A stretch of DNA of 64,000 nt, from contig NZ_CP106735.1 of NCBI RefSeq assembly GCF_025639805.1, positions 1,118,001-1,182,000 on the forward strand. The letters are read 5' to 3'. The stretch's first letter is position 1. Every line of letters starts with the position of its first letter. Source of the stretch: Reichenbachiella carrageenanivorans (lineage in GTDB: Bacteria; Bacteroidota; Bacteroidia; Cytophagales; Cyclobacteriaceae). The translations under genes were made by a program, and so were the position numbers. Under the pieces are notes generated by a model that was not told where the DNA came from, ran no database searches, and saw only the letters and a program-made list of their open reading frames with translations. This document shows positions 40,674-50,397 of the stretch, piece after piece.

Positions 40674-43289
40674 CTATTTTTTGAATAGACTGTTGAGCGA
40701 CTGCTTGGCTTTCTCTTCAGCCTCTTTTTTTAGACGCTCTTCCTCGGCCTTGGCCTTCTGCTCGGCTATTTTCTTTTGTGCTTCCAATTCGGCTTTGGCC
40801 TTGTCTTCAGCTATTTTTTTCTGCTTTTCAAACGCTTCCTTTGCTGCCGCGGTAGCAGCGTCTTTGGCCGAAGGCTCCGACCCTGTACTGGTAGATTGCC
40901 CCAAACCTACTTTGGGATTGTCATAGGTGCCTGCTACATTGATGGAAAGCGGAATGGTCTCGCCAATGAGCGCTTGCCCGCCAGTATATTGCGCCAATAA
41001 ACTATTGACAGCTGCCCCCACTGCTCCTGTAGGTATTTCTGAGCTTACGTTGTAATCGATACTGCCATCGAACCCGTTAGACCCAAACACGGTAGCTTCG
41101 TACCCTGCATAGTTGATGGTATAGGGGTCTACAAACATTCTACCGTCTTTGATTTCAAAGGTCACTTGGGTGTCTTTGATTTTGAGGGTGTCGTCGTCGA
41201 ACTTAGCCACCTTAGCAATGGCATCCATTAATTTTTCGCCTTGGAGAAATGCTTCTTCTATGAGCAGCACTCCCGACCCATTCATGTCGTTTAAATTGGG
41301 CTCCATACCTTCATCGAGTGTGCCCGCTATTTTCATTTCCGTTGAAAATTGACCTTGCATGTTTTTGGCTACGGGAGCCATTTTTTCGATGGTGTTGAAA
41401 GAGGCAAAAGCCGTAGAGATGGATAAATGCTGCACCGAAAATTCGAAATCATACAATGGGTGATTTGGTACGGAATTGTACCCCCCATTCATCTCGAAAT
41501 CACCATCGAGTAAGCGAAAACCTACACTATCCAATCTGGCCGTTCCATTTTTGACCGTGATCAATCCGTCTAAATCTTCGATCACCATGTTGTCATATAA
41601 TATCTTTTTGATTTTAGAATTTAATGCAAAATTGATATTAATCGGGAGCCGTACCACTTCTAGCGTGGTAGTCTCGGTGCTTTCGGCTACCTCTGCCGTA
41701 TCAGCCTCGGACATCCACTCATTCAGATCGAATTGATTTGAATAAAAATTCAATTGGCCTTTGAGAGTCTGGGTTTCGCTCAAAGCGTAACCAATAAAAT
41801 TGGACAACGAGCCATTCATTTGCATATCGCTTTTACCAATAGTGGCATCAAACTTGGTCAAAGCGATCTCTTTCGGCGTAAATTTAAGTTTGGTTTCTTT
41901 GATACCGAACCCTTGAGGTAAATCGGGGCTATCGAAATAGAAGCCCGTAAGCGTCATACTGCCTTTGGCCGGTATTTCATTATAACGCTGTTGATCTACC
42001 AAACGCATATTTCCTGAGGTCTTGAGCTTGGCATTTAATTTTCCTTTGAGGTTTATGCCCTCCACGGGTACGATTTTGAGCACTTTTTCAAAGTCTACAT
42101 TGCCATCAAACCCAAAATCCCAGGTGTAGTTTTTCAAGTTTTCAAAATGTAAGTTGGCTACAAGCGGCTCTCCGTCTACCTGTAAAGAAAACTGGGGCAT
42201 ATCGAAAGTCATTGCATCCATATTTTCACCTGGCACGAGCAAAGACGATTTCATGTTGATTTTTTTCATTGGAATGGGGTATTCGTCATACTTAATACTC
42301 CCGTCCACAATGTCTAGATTCGCCGTTACAGTAGGTAGTACTTTTTCATTGTAGGTGCCTTTGACAGTGCCGTTAAAGTTGATGTCTCCCGCCACTGATA
42401 TGCCATCTATGTACTCCTGATATACACCCGGAATGAGCGACAGTATACTGGCAATCGAGATATCCTGACCAGTATATGTGATATCCATGTCTATGTCTTC
42501 GCTGGGCATAGATACATAACCATCGATCCCTATTCTAAAATTATTGAGCTTTATGTAGTTGTGTTTAAATGTGTATTTGGCTTGGGGCAAGTCCATATTG
42601 AGTGTCATTTCCATTTCTAGCTTTTTGTTACTCAGATAGCTCACTCCTTCATAGTCGGCAGACAGCTGTTTCACTTTAGTGATGGTAAATAGGTCAAAAA
42701 CATCTTCGGTAAAATCTCCCTTACCAGAATGATAGAGCCCGCCAATTTTAGTAAGTACCTGCATTGATTGGTCGTCATACACGAGATTGCCATTAACAAC
42801 ATCCCATTGTTTGATACTGATGTTGAAAGTCGTGGCTTCGCCTACCGAGTCTTCTTCCACATCTAGAGGCGCTTCGCTAGTTTTGAGGATGTCATAGTTA
42901 GCACGGCCATCTTTGAGCACTTTGATGTTGATGTTTGGCTCATCAAGCAGGATAGCATTGATAGCAATCTGATCGCCACTGACCACAGACAAAAGGTCGA
43001 TCACAAATTCGAATGTGCCCACCTGCAGCAGGGTATCTCCTTCAAACGGCTCTATCCCAGCTACACCAAAATCACTCATGCTAAAAGTAAAATTAGGAAA
43101 GTTGGGAATCAAAGACAGACGAAACCCGCGCTGATCATAATAGACCTTAGCATTCACATTTTCTGCAATGGCTTCGTCCACAGCCTCTTTGATTTCATCC
43201 TTGAAAATAAGAGGCAGAAATATGGTAACTGCCATCAATATGGCCAGCGTGATTCCGAAGATTTTGGCAGTTTTTTTCATTGAGCTCAT
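40674..43289 (-). CDS. AsmA-family protein with charged helical tail
   Basis: An 871-residue protein (868 if the second ATG at 43280 is used) anchored by one N-terminal span (KIFGITLAILMAVTIFLPLIF) with a large periplasmic part of repeated beta-rich segments, the AsmA/TamB superfamily layout linked to phospholipid movement between membranes. The AsmA N-terminal region is FKDEIKEAVDEAIAENVNAKVYYDQRG, and the AsmA_2-like C-terminal domain covers about 620-800. The last 60 or so residues are almost only K, E, A, Q, R (KIAEDKAKAELEAQKKIAE and following), a predicted long helix. Divergent from a second AsmA-like gene. Confidence 0.85.
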   Translation of the reverse strand: MSSMKKTAKIFGITLAILMAVTIFLPLIFKDEIKEAVDEAIAENVNAKVYYDQRGFRLSLIPNFPNFTFSMSDFGVAGIEPFEGDTLLQVGTFEFVIDLLSVVSGDQIAINAILLDEPNINIKVLKDGRANYDILKTSEAPLDVEEDSVGEATTFNISIKQWDVVNGNLVYDDQSMQVLTKIGGLYHSGKGDFTEDVFDLFTITKVKQLSADYEGVSYLSNKKLEMEMTLNMDLPQAKYTFKHNYIKLNNFRIGIDGYVSMPSEDIDMDITYTGQDISIASILSLIPGVYQEYIDGISVAGDINFNGTVKGTYNEKVLPTVTANLDIVDGSIKYDEYPIPMKKINMKSSLLVPGENMDAMTFDMPQFSLQVDGEPLVANLHFENLKNYTWDFGFDGNVDFEKVLKIVPVEGINLKGKLNAKLKTSGNMRLVDQQRYNEIPAKGSMTLTGFYFDSPDLPQGFGIKETKLKFTPKEIALTKFDATIGKSDMQMNGSLSNFIGYALSETQTLKGQLNFYSNQFDLNEWMSEADTAEVAESTETTTLEVVRLPININFALNSKIKKILYDNMVIEDLDGLITVKNGTARLDSVGFRLLDGDFEMNGGYNSVPNHPLYDFEFSVQHLSISTAFASFNTIEKMAPVAKNMQGQFSTEMKIAGTLDEGMEPNLNDMNGSGVLLIEEAFLQGEKLMDAIAKVAKFDDDTLKIKDTQVTFEIKDGRMFVDPYTINYAGYEATVFGSNGFDGSIDYNVSSEIPTGAVGAAVNSLLAQYTGGQALIGETIPLSINVAGTYDNPKVGLGQSTSTGSEPSAKDAATAAAKEAFEKQKKIAEDKAKAELEAQKKIAEQKAKAEEERLKKEAEEKAKQSLNSLFKK

Positions 43290-43507
43290 GAGACTAGGAG
43301 GACTGGTAAAACATATTAAACTAGATCGATCTAAGTTAGAGATTTATTGTGCTGGATGCCATTCTTCGGAAAGAGAATTTTGATTTTAACATGAAAGTAA
43401 AGGGGTATGTAAAGCGCTATCTCATGAAGGTTCTTGACACGTCTTTTTGGCCAATACTTCGAAAGCTGTTTCCTACTGGCCGAAGGTTCTTATAATCAAC
43501 ATTCTTG

Positions 43508-43530
43508 CAATTAAATATCATGATTAATTG
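43508..43530. promoter_or_regulatory. Inverted repeat in the divergent AsmA spacer
   Basis: CAATTAA (43508-43514) and TTAATTG (43524-43530), perfect 7-bp arms with a 9-bp spacer, 27 bp before the plus-strand AsmA-like ATG. Candidate operator for the divergent pair. Confidence 0.35.
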
Positions 43531-43544
43531 ATACCTTAGAATCG

Positions 43545-43552
43545 TATACTTG
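43545..43552 (+). promoter_or_regulatory. -7-like box upstream of the plus-strand AsmA-like gene
   Basis: TATACTTG, one base off TAnnTTTG, followed by C and only 5 bp before the ATG at 43558, so the leader would be very short. Confidence 0.3.
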
Positions 43553-43557
43553 CATTT

Positions 43558-46500
43558 ATGAAAATTCTCCTTCGACTGGTTGGTGTCATCGCCCTTCTGC
43601 TTTTCCTTCCATTACTCTTTTTGGAGCTGGCCGTGAGCGTGTGGTATAAACACGATGTTGTCCAAGAACTACAATTTTTGGCCAATGAAAGTTTGGAATC
43701 TGAAATCACATTCGACAACATAGAAGTCAGTGCACTGAGGCATTTTCCAGAGCTTACGATCTCTGTGTTAGGGCTTTCAATTAAAGAAGATAAATACGAA
43801 GTCCTTTATTCCGACCGCATGGGTATGCAAATAAATCTGCTGGACATTTATGACAATAATTATGCTCTGAGTAAAATAGAAATCATTCGTCCTCGATTTT
43901 TAGCACCAGTAGATTCTACAGGGCAAAAATTCATGATTCGCGTTAAGAAAAAAACCAGCCCTAGTACTGGTCTGCGCCTGATGCTAGATGTGCCTGCTAT
44001 CGAAATACGTGACGCACTCATCATTATAAACAACGAATACAAAGGCAATCGTATACGGATGAATATAGAAAAAGGAGACTTTCGTCTACGCTCCTTCGAC
44101 GATCTGTTAGAATTTAAAGGCGATGCTTTTGGTGTGCTCGACACCATGATATCTAAGGGCCGGCTGAGCCAAACCGCTGTGCCAATAGCTGCGCACCAGT
44201 CCACACTAAGGCTAAATACATTGGATAGCCGAATCCTATTCGATGGCACACTGCAACTTTACAATGCACACCTCAAAGCCTACGGGCTACTAAAACCCAT
44301 AGGCTACGGCAATATGCTGGACATCACTCTAGAAGGAGACGAAGCAAGAGTCAACGAATACGTTGCTTTGATTCCACAGTTTCAAACGCTCAATTTTCAT
44401 CAGCACAATCCAGATGCTCGGCTGCAGCTCACTATTCACAACTCTGGTTATGTAGACCCTGTCACTTTTCCAAACATCGATATTCTATTCGAAATGAAAG
44501 ATGCTTCATTTTCTAGAGCTGGGTTGCCAGGCATAGTAGACAGCGTCAATTTCAGAGGACATTTTAGTAATGGAAAACTCAGAAACGCCAAAACCAGCGA
44601 AATGGTCATTGATTTTGGTCGGGCTAAGGTGGATAATAGTTTCTTTGCTATCCAAGGTTATATTCGAAACTTCGATGATCCATATATAGACATGAAAGCC
44701 TCATCCGAAATAGAACTGGAGGATGTAAACGAATTGCTAGACTTTCCCGATTTAGAAATGGCTGGCAGCATACGTATCCATGCTGATGTGAAAGGAAGAA
44801 TGTCGGAACTCGAAAAAATGCGACAAACCAAAGAGCCACATTTCAATGGTGAAATCATATTTGAAAACGTGTGGCTACTCAAGAAGCCATCAAACATAAA
44901 AATAGAACAACTACACGGAAAGGTCGTGGTGAAAAACACCGAACTCAGCATGCAAAACCTGCATGCCAGATACAACCAAGCTAAAATTAATATCTCTGGC
45001 CACACCCCAAATTTCATGCCTTTGGTAGAACAAAAGTCTGGGCGAAAATCACATGCACAATTGTCCATCATATTGGATAACCTTGCCCTCACCGAAGCAG
45101 ACCTAGTCATGGATAAAAAAGAGGACAAGGAAGAAGCCTCCAATTTGGCTGCCTTTCAATTTCCTGATTTTCTGAATTTAAACTGCAACATCATATTCAA
45201 TCAATTTGCCTACGAAGACTATAGAGCAGAAAGTATTGATATCGGCCTCTCACTCACTAGCGACTCCATGCTACTACACAAAGGACATGTCAAATTTGAT
45301 CAAGGAGATTTTTGGCTAGAAGGCGTGTCTCGCCCTTCAACTACCGAGGCCAAGAATTACGAAATTTGGCTCAAAGCCGACTTGGATCACATCAATACAA
45401 ATAACTATTGGCAACCTAAAACGGCAGTAAATAAAAAAGAATCTAGCACACTCCCTGACTACGCAGCCTTCACCGTACACACAGATCTGAAATTCAAATC
45501 ACTGACCCATGACAAAATCACACTGCAAGACATTCACATCGTATCCGATATGCAAGACCAAAACATCCATACCCGAACATTGGACTTTAGCTTCCCCTAT
45601 GGTCAAGTCCAGTCTAGGTTCGACATGCTACTCATCGACTCTGTATATCATCTGGAAGGAAAATCTACTGTAGCCCTAACCGCTATTGATATAGATTCTA
45701 TCAAACAATACTACAACACTATAAAACCCCAAGTGCAGAAAGAAGATAGCACATCAAAAGAAAGTACATTTATCATCGATGGGTATACTTTCGAGCTTAC
45801 TGCCCCTCAGGTCAATTATAAAGACATCGTTGCAGACCAGTTAGCTATTCAGCTCCAGCTGAATGAAAACCATATTCGGCTAGACCACGCTGCTTTTGAA
45901 CTGTTCGAAGGTCAGATCAACCTTTCGGGAATAATCAAACAGGATAAATATTCAGAAGTAAAGGCTTTTTGTAATATCGATGCCAAACATATTGATTTGG
46001 GTAGTTTAACCAATCAATTTGGGGGACCCAACAAGGAACTGTTTTCCAAAAAACATTTTAAAGGAGAAGTAGGTGTGGGAGGACAAGTTTTGCTCCAATT
46101 CAATCACAAACTAGAGCACCAAGAAGATGAAATGCTAGGAAAGATAAAGGTATCGTTGAGCAACGGTGAACTGATGGAGTTTCCCCCGATCACGGAATCT
46201 TTGAAATTCATCAAACAAGCGAATAGAGACACCATCCTACTCGCCAATAGAAACCTAGAAGTACTCTTTCACAATGATGAGGTGCTGCTACCTCGCACGG
46301 TATTCAAAACCTCTCTTTCCAACATTGAGTTTTCAGGCTATCACAACAAGGACATCGGGTTTGGATTTGACCTTCAAGTCAGTGTAGGCGATTTGCTCTT
46401 TAAGTCTCAAAAGAAAAAAAGGAAGCAAGTAAGAGAGAATAAGCAGGCAACTTTTGGCGCAATCAAACACTACCTACAGGCTCGGTCGGAAAATGGAAAA

Positions 46501-46617
46501 ATGCACATCCAATCCATGAAAAAGAAAGAATATCGCGAAGACCTAGAACGATTGAATCATCGATACGCACATGTAGACTCAACCCTCAAAATGATGAACT
46601 TACAAATCGCACAATAA
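43558..46617 (+). CDS. Large AsmA/TamB-superfamily membrane-anchored protein
   Basis: A 1019-residue protein with one N-terminal span (LRLVGVIALLLFLPLLFLELAVSVWY) and a very long periplasmic part made of repeated beta segments of the kind seen in AsmA, YhdP and TamB (for example LTISVLGLSIKEDKYEVLYSDRMGMQI; LSNGELMEFPPITESLKFI near the end, an AsmA_2-like C-terminal signature). YhdP- and TamB-like proteins form bridges for lipid transport to the outer membrane. The C-terminus is basic. It is divergent from the 871-residue AsmA gene across 268 bp and ends at a perfect palindromic terminator. Confidence 0.82.
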   Translation: MKILLRLVGVIALLLFLPLLFLELAVSVWYKHDVVQELQFLANESLESEITFDNIEVSALRHFPELTISVLGLSIKEDKYEVLYSDRMGMQINLLDIYDNNYALSKIEIIRPRFLAPVDSTGQKFMIRVKKKTSPSTGLRLMLDVPAIEIRDALIIINNEYKGNRIRMNIEKGDFRLRSFDDLLEFKGDAFGVLDTMISKGRLSQTAVPIAAHQSTLRLNTLDSRILFDGTLQLYNAHLKAYGLLKPIGYGNMLDITLEGDEARVNEYVALIPQFQTLNFHQHNPDARLQLTIHNSGYVDPVTFPNIDILFEMKDASFSRAGLPGIVDSVNFRGHFSNGKLRNAKTSEMVIDFGRAKVDNSFFAIQGYIRNFDDPYIDMKASSEIELEDVNELLDFPDLEMAGSIRIHADVKGRMSELEKMRQTKEPHFNGEIIFENVWLLKKPSNIKIEQLHGKVVVKNTELSMQNLHARYNQAKINISGHTPNFMPLVEQKSGRKSHAQLSIILDNLALTEADLVMDKKEDKEEASNLAAFQFPDFLNLNCNIIFNQFAYEDYRAESIDIGLSLTSDSMLLHKGHVKFDQGDFWLEGVSRPSTTEAKNYEIWLKADLDHINTNNYWQPKTAVNKKESSTLPDYAAFTVHTDLKFKSLTHDKITLQDIHIVSDMQDQNIHTRTLDFSFPYGQVQSRFDMLLIDSVYHLEGKSTVALTAIDIDSIKQYYNTIKPQVQKEDSTSKESTFIIDGYTFELTAPQVNYKDIVADQLAIQLQLNENHIRLDHAAFELFEGQINLSGIIKQDKYSEVKAFCNIDAKHIDLGSLTNQFGGPNKELFSKKHFKGEVGVGGQVLLQFNHKLEHQEDEMLGKIKVSLSNGELMEFPPITESLKFIKQANRDTILLANRNLEVLFHNDEVLLPRTVFKTSLSNIEFSGYHNKDIGFGFDLQVSVGDLLFKSQKKKRKQVRENKQATFGAIKHYLQARSENGKMHIQSMKKKEYREDLERLNHRYAHVDSTLKMMNLQIAQ

Positions 46618-46654
46618 AAAAAGCCAGATTAGGATATCCTAATCTGGCTTTTTT
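46617..46654. terminator. Bidirectional palindromic terminator between AsmA-like and desaturase genes
   Basis: A perfect 38-bp palindrome centred on AGGATATCCT with AAAAAAGCCAGATT and AATCTGGCTTTTTT arms. It starts at the last base of the AsmA-like stop codon and is 17 bp from the convergent desaturase stop; both strands end in T6. Confidence 0.88.
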
Positions 46655-46671
46655 GTGCTCGCATACTGTGG

Positions 46672-47442
46672 TTAAGCTGCTTTTTTTAAGTTCTCTCTTT
46701 TTACCGAAATCTCTAGTTTTTTGATATGAATCATACCCAATTTGTCCATGATCCACATGATCACATAAGTAGGGTCTATTTCATGCCAACGTACTCCACC
46801 AAAGTTAGCTCTGTTGCCATGCTTGTGGTGATTGTTGTGATAGCTTTCGCCCATCATCAAAAAGTCGAATGGGAGCAAGTTTTTTGAGGTATCTCCTACT
46901 TTGAAGTTTACATAACCATATACATGAGCAAACCAGTTGATAATCGCACCATGGATAGGCGCCATCAAAAATGCCACTGGCAAAAACAACCATTGCCACC
47001 ATGCAGTAGCAAACTCATAGAAAAACAATGTGTAAGCGGCGCCCCAAGCGACTCTTGATATCCAAGAGCGGGCAAATTTGTCGAATGTAGGCCACTCAGG
47101 TACCCCATCAGTAAATCTCTTTTCTACCTCTATTTCCTTATTAGTAATAGCAGAATAAGTGGTTTTTGTACGCCACATCATCGCAAATAGGTTTCCATCA
47201 TATTTAGGAGAGTGTACATCCTTTTCAGTATCAGCATAGGCATGATGCATGCGGTGCATAGTACCATAGCCATAGGCGCTCAGATAGTTAGACCCTTGAA
47301 AGAGCCAAGTAAGAAAGTAACATAGTTTTTCGCCAAACCGAGACATAGTAAAACTCTGGTGAGCCGAATATCGATGCAAGAAGAACGTTTGAAAGAACAA
47401 ACCTCCGTACCACATCACTAACATAAAAATTAATATTTCCAT
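46672..47442 (-). CDS. Membrane fatty-acid (acyl-CoA/acyl-lipid delta-9-type) desaturase
   Basis: A 256-residue di-iron membrane desaturase. The three histidine boxes are present: H23-R-Y-S-A-H28, H63-R-M-H66-H67, and H202-N-N-H205-H206, with hydrophobic spans between (YFLTWLFQGSNYLSAYGYG; WWQWLFLPVAFLMAPIHGAII). It introduces a double bond in membrane acyl chains, important for membrane fluidity. The family lacks a cytochrome b5 domain here, so an external ferredoxin or similar electron donor is needed. Monocistronic, convergent with AsmA-like and divergent from uvrA. Length is shorter than plant/animal SCDs but normal for bacterial forms. Confidence 0.93.
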   Translation of the reverse strand: MEILIFMLVMWYGGLFFQTFFLHRYSAHQSFTMSRFGEKLCYFLTWLFQGSNYLSAYGYGTMHRMHHAYADTEKDVHSPKYDGNLFAMMWRTKTTYSAITNKEIEVEKRFTDGVPEWPTFDKFARSWISRVAWGAAYTLFFYEFATAWWQWLFLPVAFLMAPIHGAIINWFAHVYGYVNFKVGDTSKNLLPFDFLMMGESYHNNHHKHGNRANFGGVRWHEIDPTYVIMWIMDKLGMIHIKKLEISVKRENLKKAA

Positions 47443-47551
47443 TTCAATTGTTTGTTTGCATATACAAGGACAGTATCAATCCTTATTTGTGACAAAGTTC
47501 GGTAAAAAAATCTATATTTTTTGATCCTGTGCTTTTTGACTGCCGTATCTC

Positions 47552-47559
47552 TATCTTTG
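47552..47559 (+). promoter_or_regulatory. -7 box upstream of uvrA
   Basis: TATCTTTG followed by C, exact TAnnTTTG, 24 bp before the ATG at 47584; it lies inside a longer in-frame extension, which argues against that earlier TTG start. Confidence 0.55.
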
Positions 47560-47583
47560 CGGATTGTAAAAAAATCACTGTCG

Positions 47584-50397
47584 ATGGCGGAAACATTAGA
47601 AAACCAGGTAGCTAAAAATATTGATCAACTAGACCCTAGGGACTTTATCATCATCAAAGGTGCGCGAGTCAATAACCTGAAGAACCTGAGCGTAGCCATT
47701 CCTAGAAACAAGCTCGTGGTAGTCACAGGCCTTTCAGGCTCTGGAAAATCGTCATTGGCCTTCGATACGCTATTTGCTGAAGGGCAAAGAAAATATGTGG
47801 AAAGTCTCAGTTCCTATGCTAGACAGTTTCTAGGTCGGATGGAAAAGCCAGAGGTGGACTACATCAAAGGCGTGTCGCCAGCCGTGGCCATTGAGCAAAA
47901 AGTAAACACACGAAACCCTCGATCTACTGTAGGCACCACCACGGAGATTTATGATTATATCAAATTGCTCTATGCCCGCATCGGACAAACTATCTCACCT
48001 GTTAGTGGTTTGCCAGTCAAAAGAGATACGGTTTCATCCGTAGTCAATGCCGTAAACACCTACGATGAAGGCACCAAATTTATGGTCTGCTCACCACTCA
48101 CCCTGACCGAAGACAGAACTTTAGCCATAGAGTTCAACATCTTACTGAGTAAAGGGTTTACCCGAATATTGGTAGATGGAGTACTGGAGCAGATCGAAGA
48201 TTTAGATCCACAAAAAATAGATCCATCCAAAGTAGATATTCTTATTGATAGGCTCAGTGTGAGTAAAGAGGATGAAGATGCCACTTTTCGTTTATCAGAT
48301 TCGGTACAGACGGCTTTCTTCGAAGGACATGGCGATTGCCACATTCACTTCAGAACTGGTGAGATTAGAAAGTTTTCAGACCGGTTTGAGCTCGACGGCA
48401 TGACGTTCGAAGAGCCATCAGTCAACCTCTTTAGTTTCAACAATCCCTATGGAGCTTGTCGCAAATGTGAGGGGTTTGGAAAAGTATTGGGTATAGACCC
48501 TGACTTGGTTATTGCTGACAAAAATCTATCGGTATACGAAGGGGCTATTGTACCATGGAGGAGTGAGACTATGAAAAAGTGGCTTCAACCCCTCTTGCAT
48601 ATGGCGCACGACATTGATTTTCCATTGCATCGTCCAGTCAAAGATTTGTCGGAAGACGAATACAATTTACTCTGGGAAGGCACGGGCGCATTTGAAGGAC
48701 TGAATGCCTTTTATGCTTTTATAGAATCCCAACTACACAAAATACAATACCGCGTGATGCTCTCTCGCTATCGCGGAAAAACCACTTGCCCTGACTGCAA
48801 AGGCACTCGTTTGAGAAAAGATGCTTTTTATGTCAAAGTAGGAGACAAAACCATTTCAGAATTGGTTTTAATGCCGATCGATAAAGCATTGATGTTTTTT
48901 GAGCAGATCGAGCTGAGTGACTTTGATCAGAAAGTAGCTAAACGTATCTTGAAAGAAATACAAAACCGATTAAGCTATATGAAAGAGGTAGGGCTCGGCT
49001 ATCTCACGCTTAATAGATTGACTTCTACCCTGTCGGGCGGAGAATACCAAAGAATCAAACTGGCAACTTCGCTCGGAAGTGCCTTGGTCGGTTCCATGTA
49101 TATCTTGGATGAGCCTAGTATTGGCTTGCACCCACGGGATACGGCTCGCTTGGGCAATGTCCTGGAAACGCTGAAGCGTCTAGGCAATACCGTAATCGTA
49201 GTAGAACATGAAGAAGAAGTCATGAAGCGTGCTGATCAGATTATAGACATTGGGCCTGCGGCGGGTATTCATGGTGGTGAATTGGTTTTTCAGGGTGACT
49301 GGGCCGCTATTCTCGAAGAAAAAGACTCGGTTACGGCCAGATTTCTCAACAGAATGGAATTTATCCCCACACCTAGCAAAAGAAGACCTTGGTCACACAG
49401 CATAGATTTGCTTGAAGCCAGAGAAAATAACCTCAAAAGAATTGATGTGTCGATTCCACTGGGCGTATTGACGGTGGTAACTGGCGTAAGTGGGTCAGGA
49501 AAATCTACACTGATTAGAAAAATACTGTACCCAGCACTAGGCAAAATAGTAGGGACTACGGGTGAAGAAACAGGGAAATTTGGAGGCTTGGATGGCGACT
49601 ACAAAATGATCCAACGCATGGAAATGATCGACCAAAATCCACTAGGGCGTAGCTCTCGATCCAACCCTGTGACTTATGTCAAAGCCTACGACGCCATACG
49701 TCAGCTCTATGCCGACCAACCTGTGGCCAAACAAAGAAATTTAAAACCTGCCCATTTCTCCTTCAATGTAGATGGAGGTAGATGTGAAACCTGTCAGGGT
49801 GAAGGTGAGGTAAAAATTGAAATGCAGTTTATGGCCGACCTTCATTTGACCTGCGATGAATGCAAGGGCAAAAGATTTAAAGAAGAAATCTTGGAAGTGA
49901 CCTATCAAGACAAGCACATCTCTGACATATTGGATATGAGTATCGAAGAGAGCTTGAGCTTTTTTGCCGACCAAAAAGCCATTGTGTCTAAACTACAGCC
50001 CCTCGACGATGTAGGGTTGGGTTATGTAAAGTTGGGTCAGTCGTCCAATTCTTTAAGTGGTGGAGAAGCACAACGTGTCAAGCTGGCATCATTTCTTGGC
50101 AAAGGCCAAAGTCACAACAAAGAGAAAATACTTTTCATCTTTGATGAACCCACTACAGGCTTGCACTTCAAAGACATCGAAAAACTTCTTGACAGCATCA
50201 ATGCCCTTGTGGATCAGGGCAATTCGGTAGTGATCATCGAGCACAACATGGAGATTATTAAATCGGCCGACTGGATCATAGACTTGGGTCCTGATGGTGG
50301 TGATCAAGGTGGCGAGCTATGCTTTGCTGGCACTCCAGAAGAGATGGTCAAGCTAGAAAACAACCATACAGCGAAATACCTGAAGGATAAAATATAA
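47584..50397 (+). CDS. uvrA: Excinuclease ABC subunit A
   Basis: UvrA finds bulky DNA lesions and loads UvrB in nucleotide excision repair. From ATG 47584 (MAETLENQ) the protein has 937 residues. First ATPase: Walker [10 protein letters not shown] (49-57), [16 protein letters not shown], zinc-module Cys C292-x2-C295 and C402-x2-C405, and [11 protein letters not shown] plus [11 protein letters not shown]. Second half: Walker [10 protein letters not shown], zinc Cys C734-x2-C737 and C757-x2-C760, signature [12 protein letters not shown] and [15 protein letters not shown]. All expected motifs are intact, so it should be active. The stop overlaps the next gene's ATG (TAATG). Confidence 0.96.
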   Translation: MAETLENQVAKNIDQLDPRDFIIIKGARVNNLKNLSVAIPRNKLVVVTGLSGSGKSSLAFDTLFAEGQRKYVESLSSYARQFLGRMEKPEVDYIKGVSPAVAIEQKVNTRNPRSTVGTTTEIYDYIKLLYARIGQTISPVSGLPVKRDTVSSVVNAVNTYDEGTKFMVCSPLTLTEDRTLAIEFNILLSKGFTRILVDGVLEQIEDLDPQKIDPSKVDILIDRLSVSKEDEDATFRLSDSVQTAFFEGHGDCHIHFRTGEIRKFSDRFELDGMTFEEPSVNLFSFNNPYGACRKCEGFGKVLGIDPDLVIADKNLSVYEGAIVPWRSETMKKWLQPLLHMAHDIDFPLHRPVKDLSEDEYNLLWEGTGAFEGLNAFYAFIESQLHKIQYRVMLSRYRGKTTCPDCKGTRLRKDAFYVKVGDKTISELVLMPIDKALMFFEQIELSDFDQKVAKRILKEIQNRLSYMKEVGLGYLTLNRLTSTLSGGEYQRIKLATSLGSALVGSMYILDEPSIGLHPRDTARLGNVLETLKRLGNTVIVVEHEEEVMKRADQIIDIGPAAGIHGGELVFQGDWAAILEEKDSVTARFLNRMEFIPTPSKRRPWSHSIDLLEARENNLKRIDVSIPLGVLTVVTGVSGSGKSTLIRKILYPALGKIVGTTGEETGKFGGLDGDYKMIQRMEMIDQNPLGRSSRSNPVTYVKAYDAIRQLYADQPVAKQRNLKPAHFSFNVDGGRCETCQGEGEVKIEMQFMADLHLTCDECKGKRFKEEILEVTYQDKHISDILDMSIEESLSFFADQKAIVSKLQPLDDVGLGYVKLGQSSNSLSGGEAQRVKLASFLGKGQSHNKEKILFIFDEPTTGLHFKDIEKLLDSINALVDQGNSVVIIEHNMEIIKSADWIIDLGPDGGDQGGELCFAGTPEEMVKLENNHTAKYLKDKI

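Noticed and set aside
47521..47583. N-terminal extension of UvrA from TTG 47521
   Set aside because: It contains the -7 box TATCTTTG, so it cannot be in the mRNA if that promoter is used; the family starts near MAETLEN.
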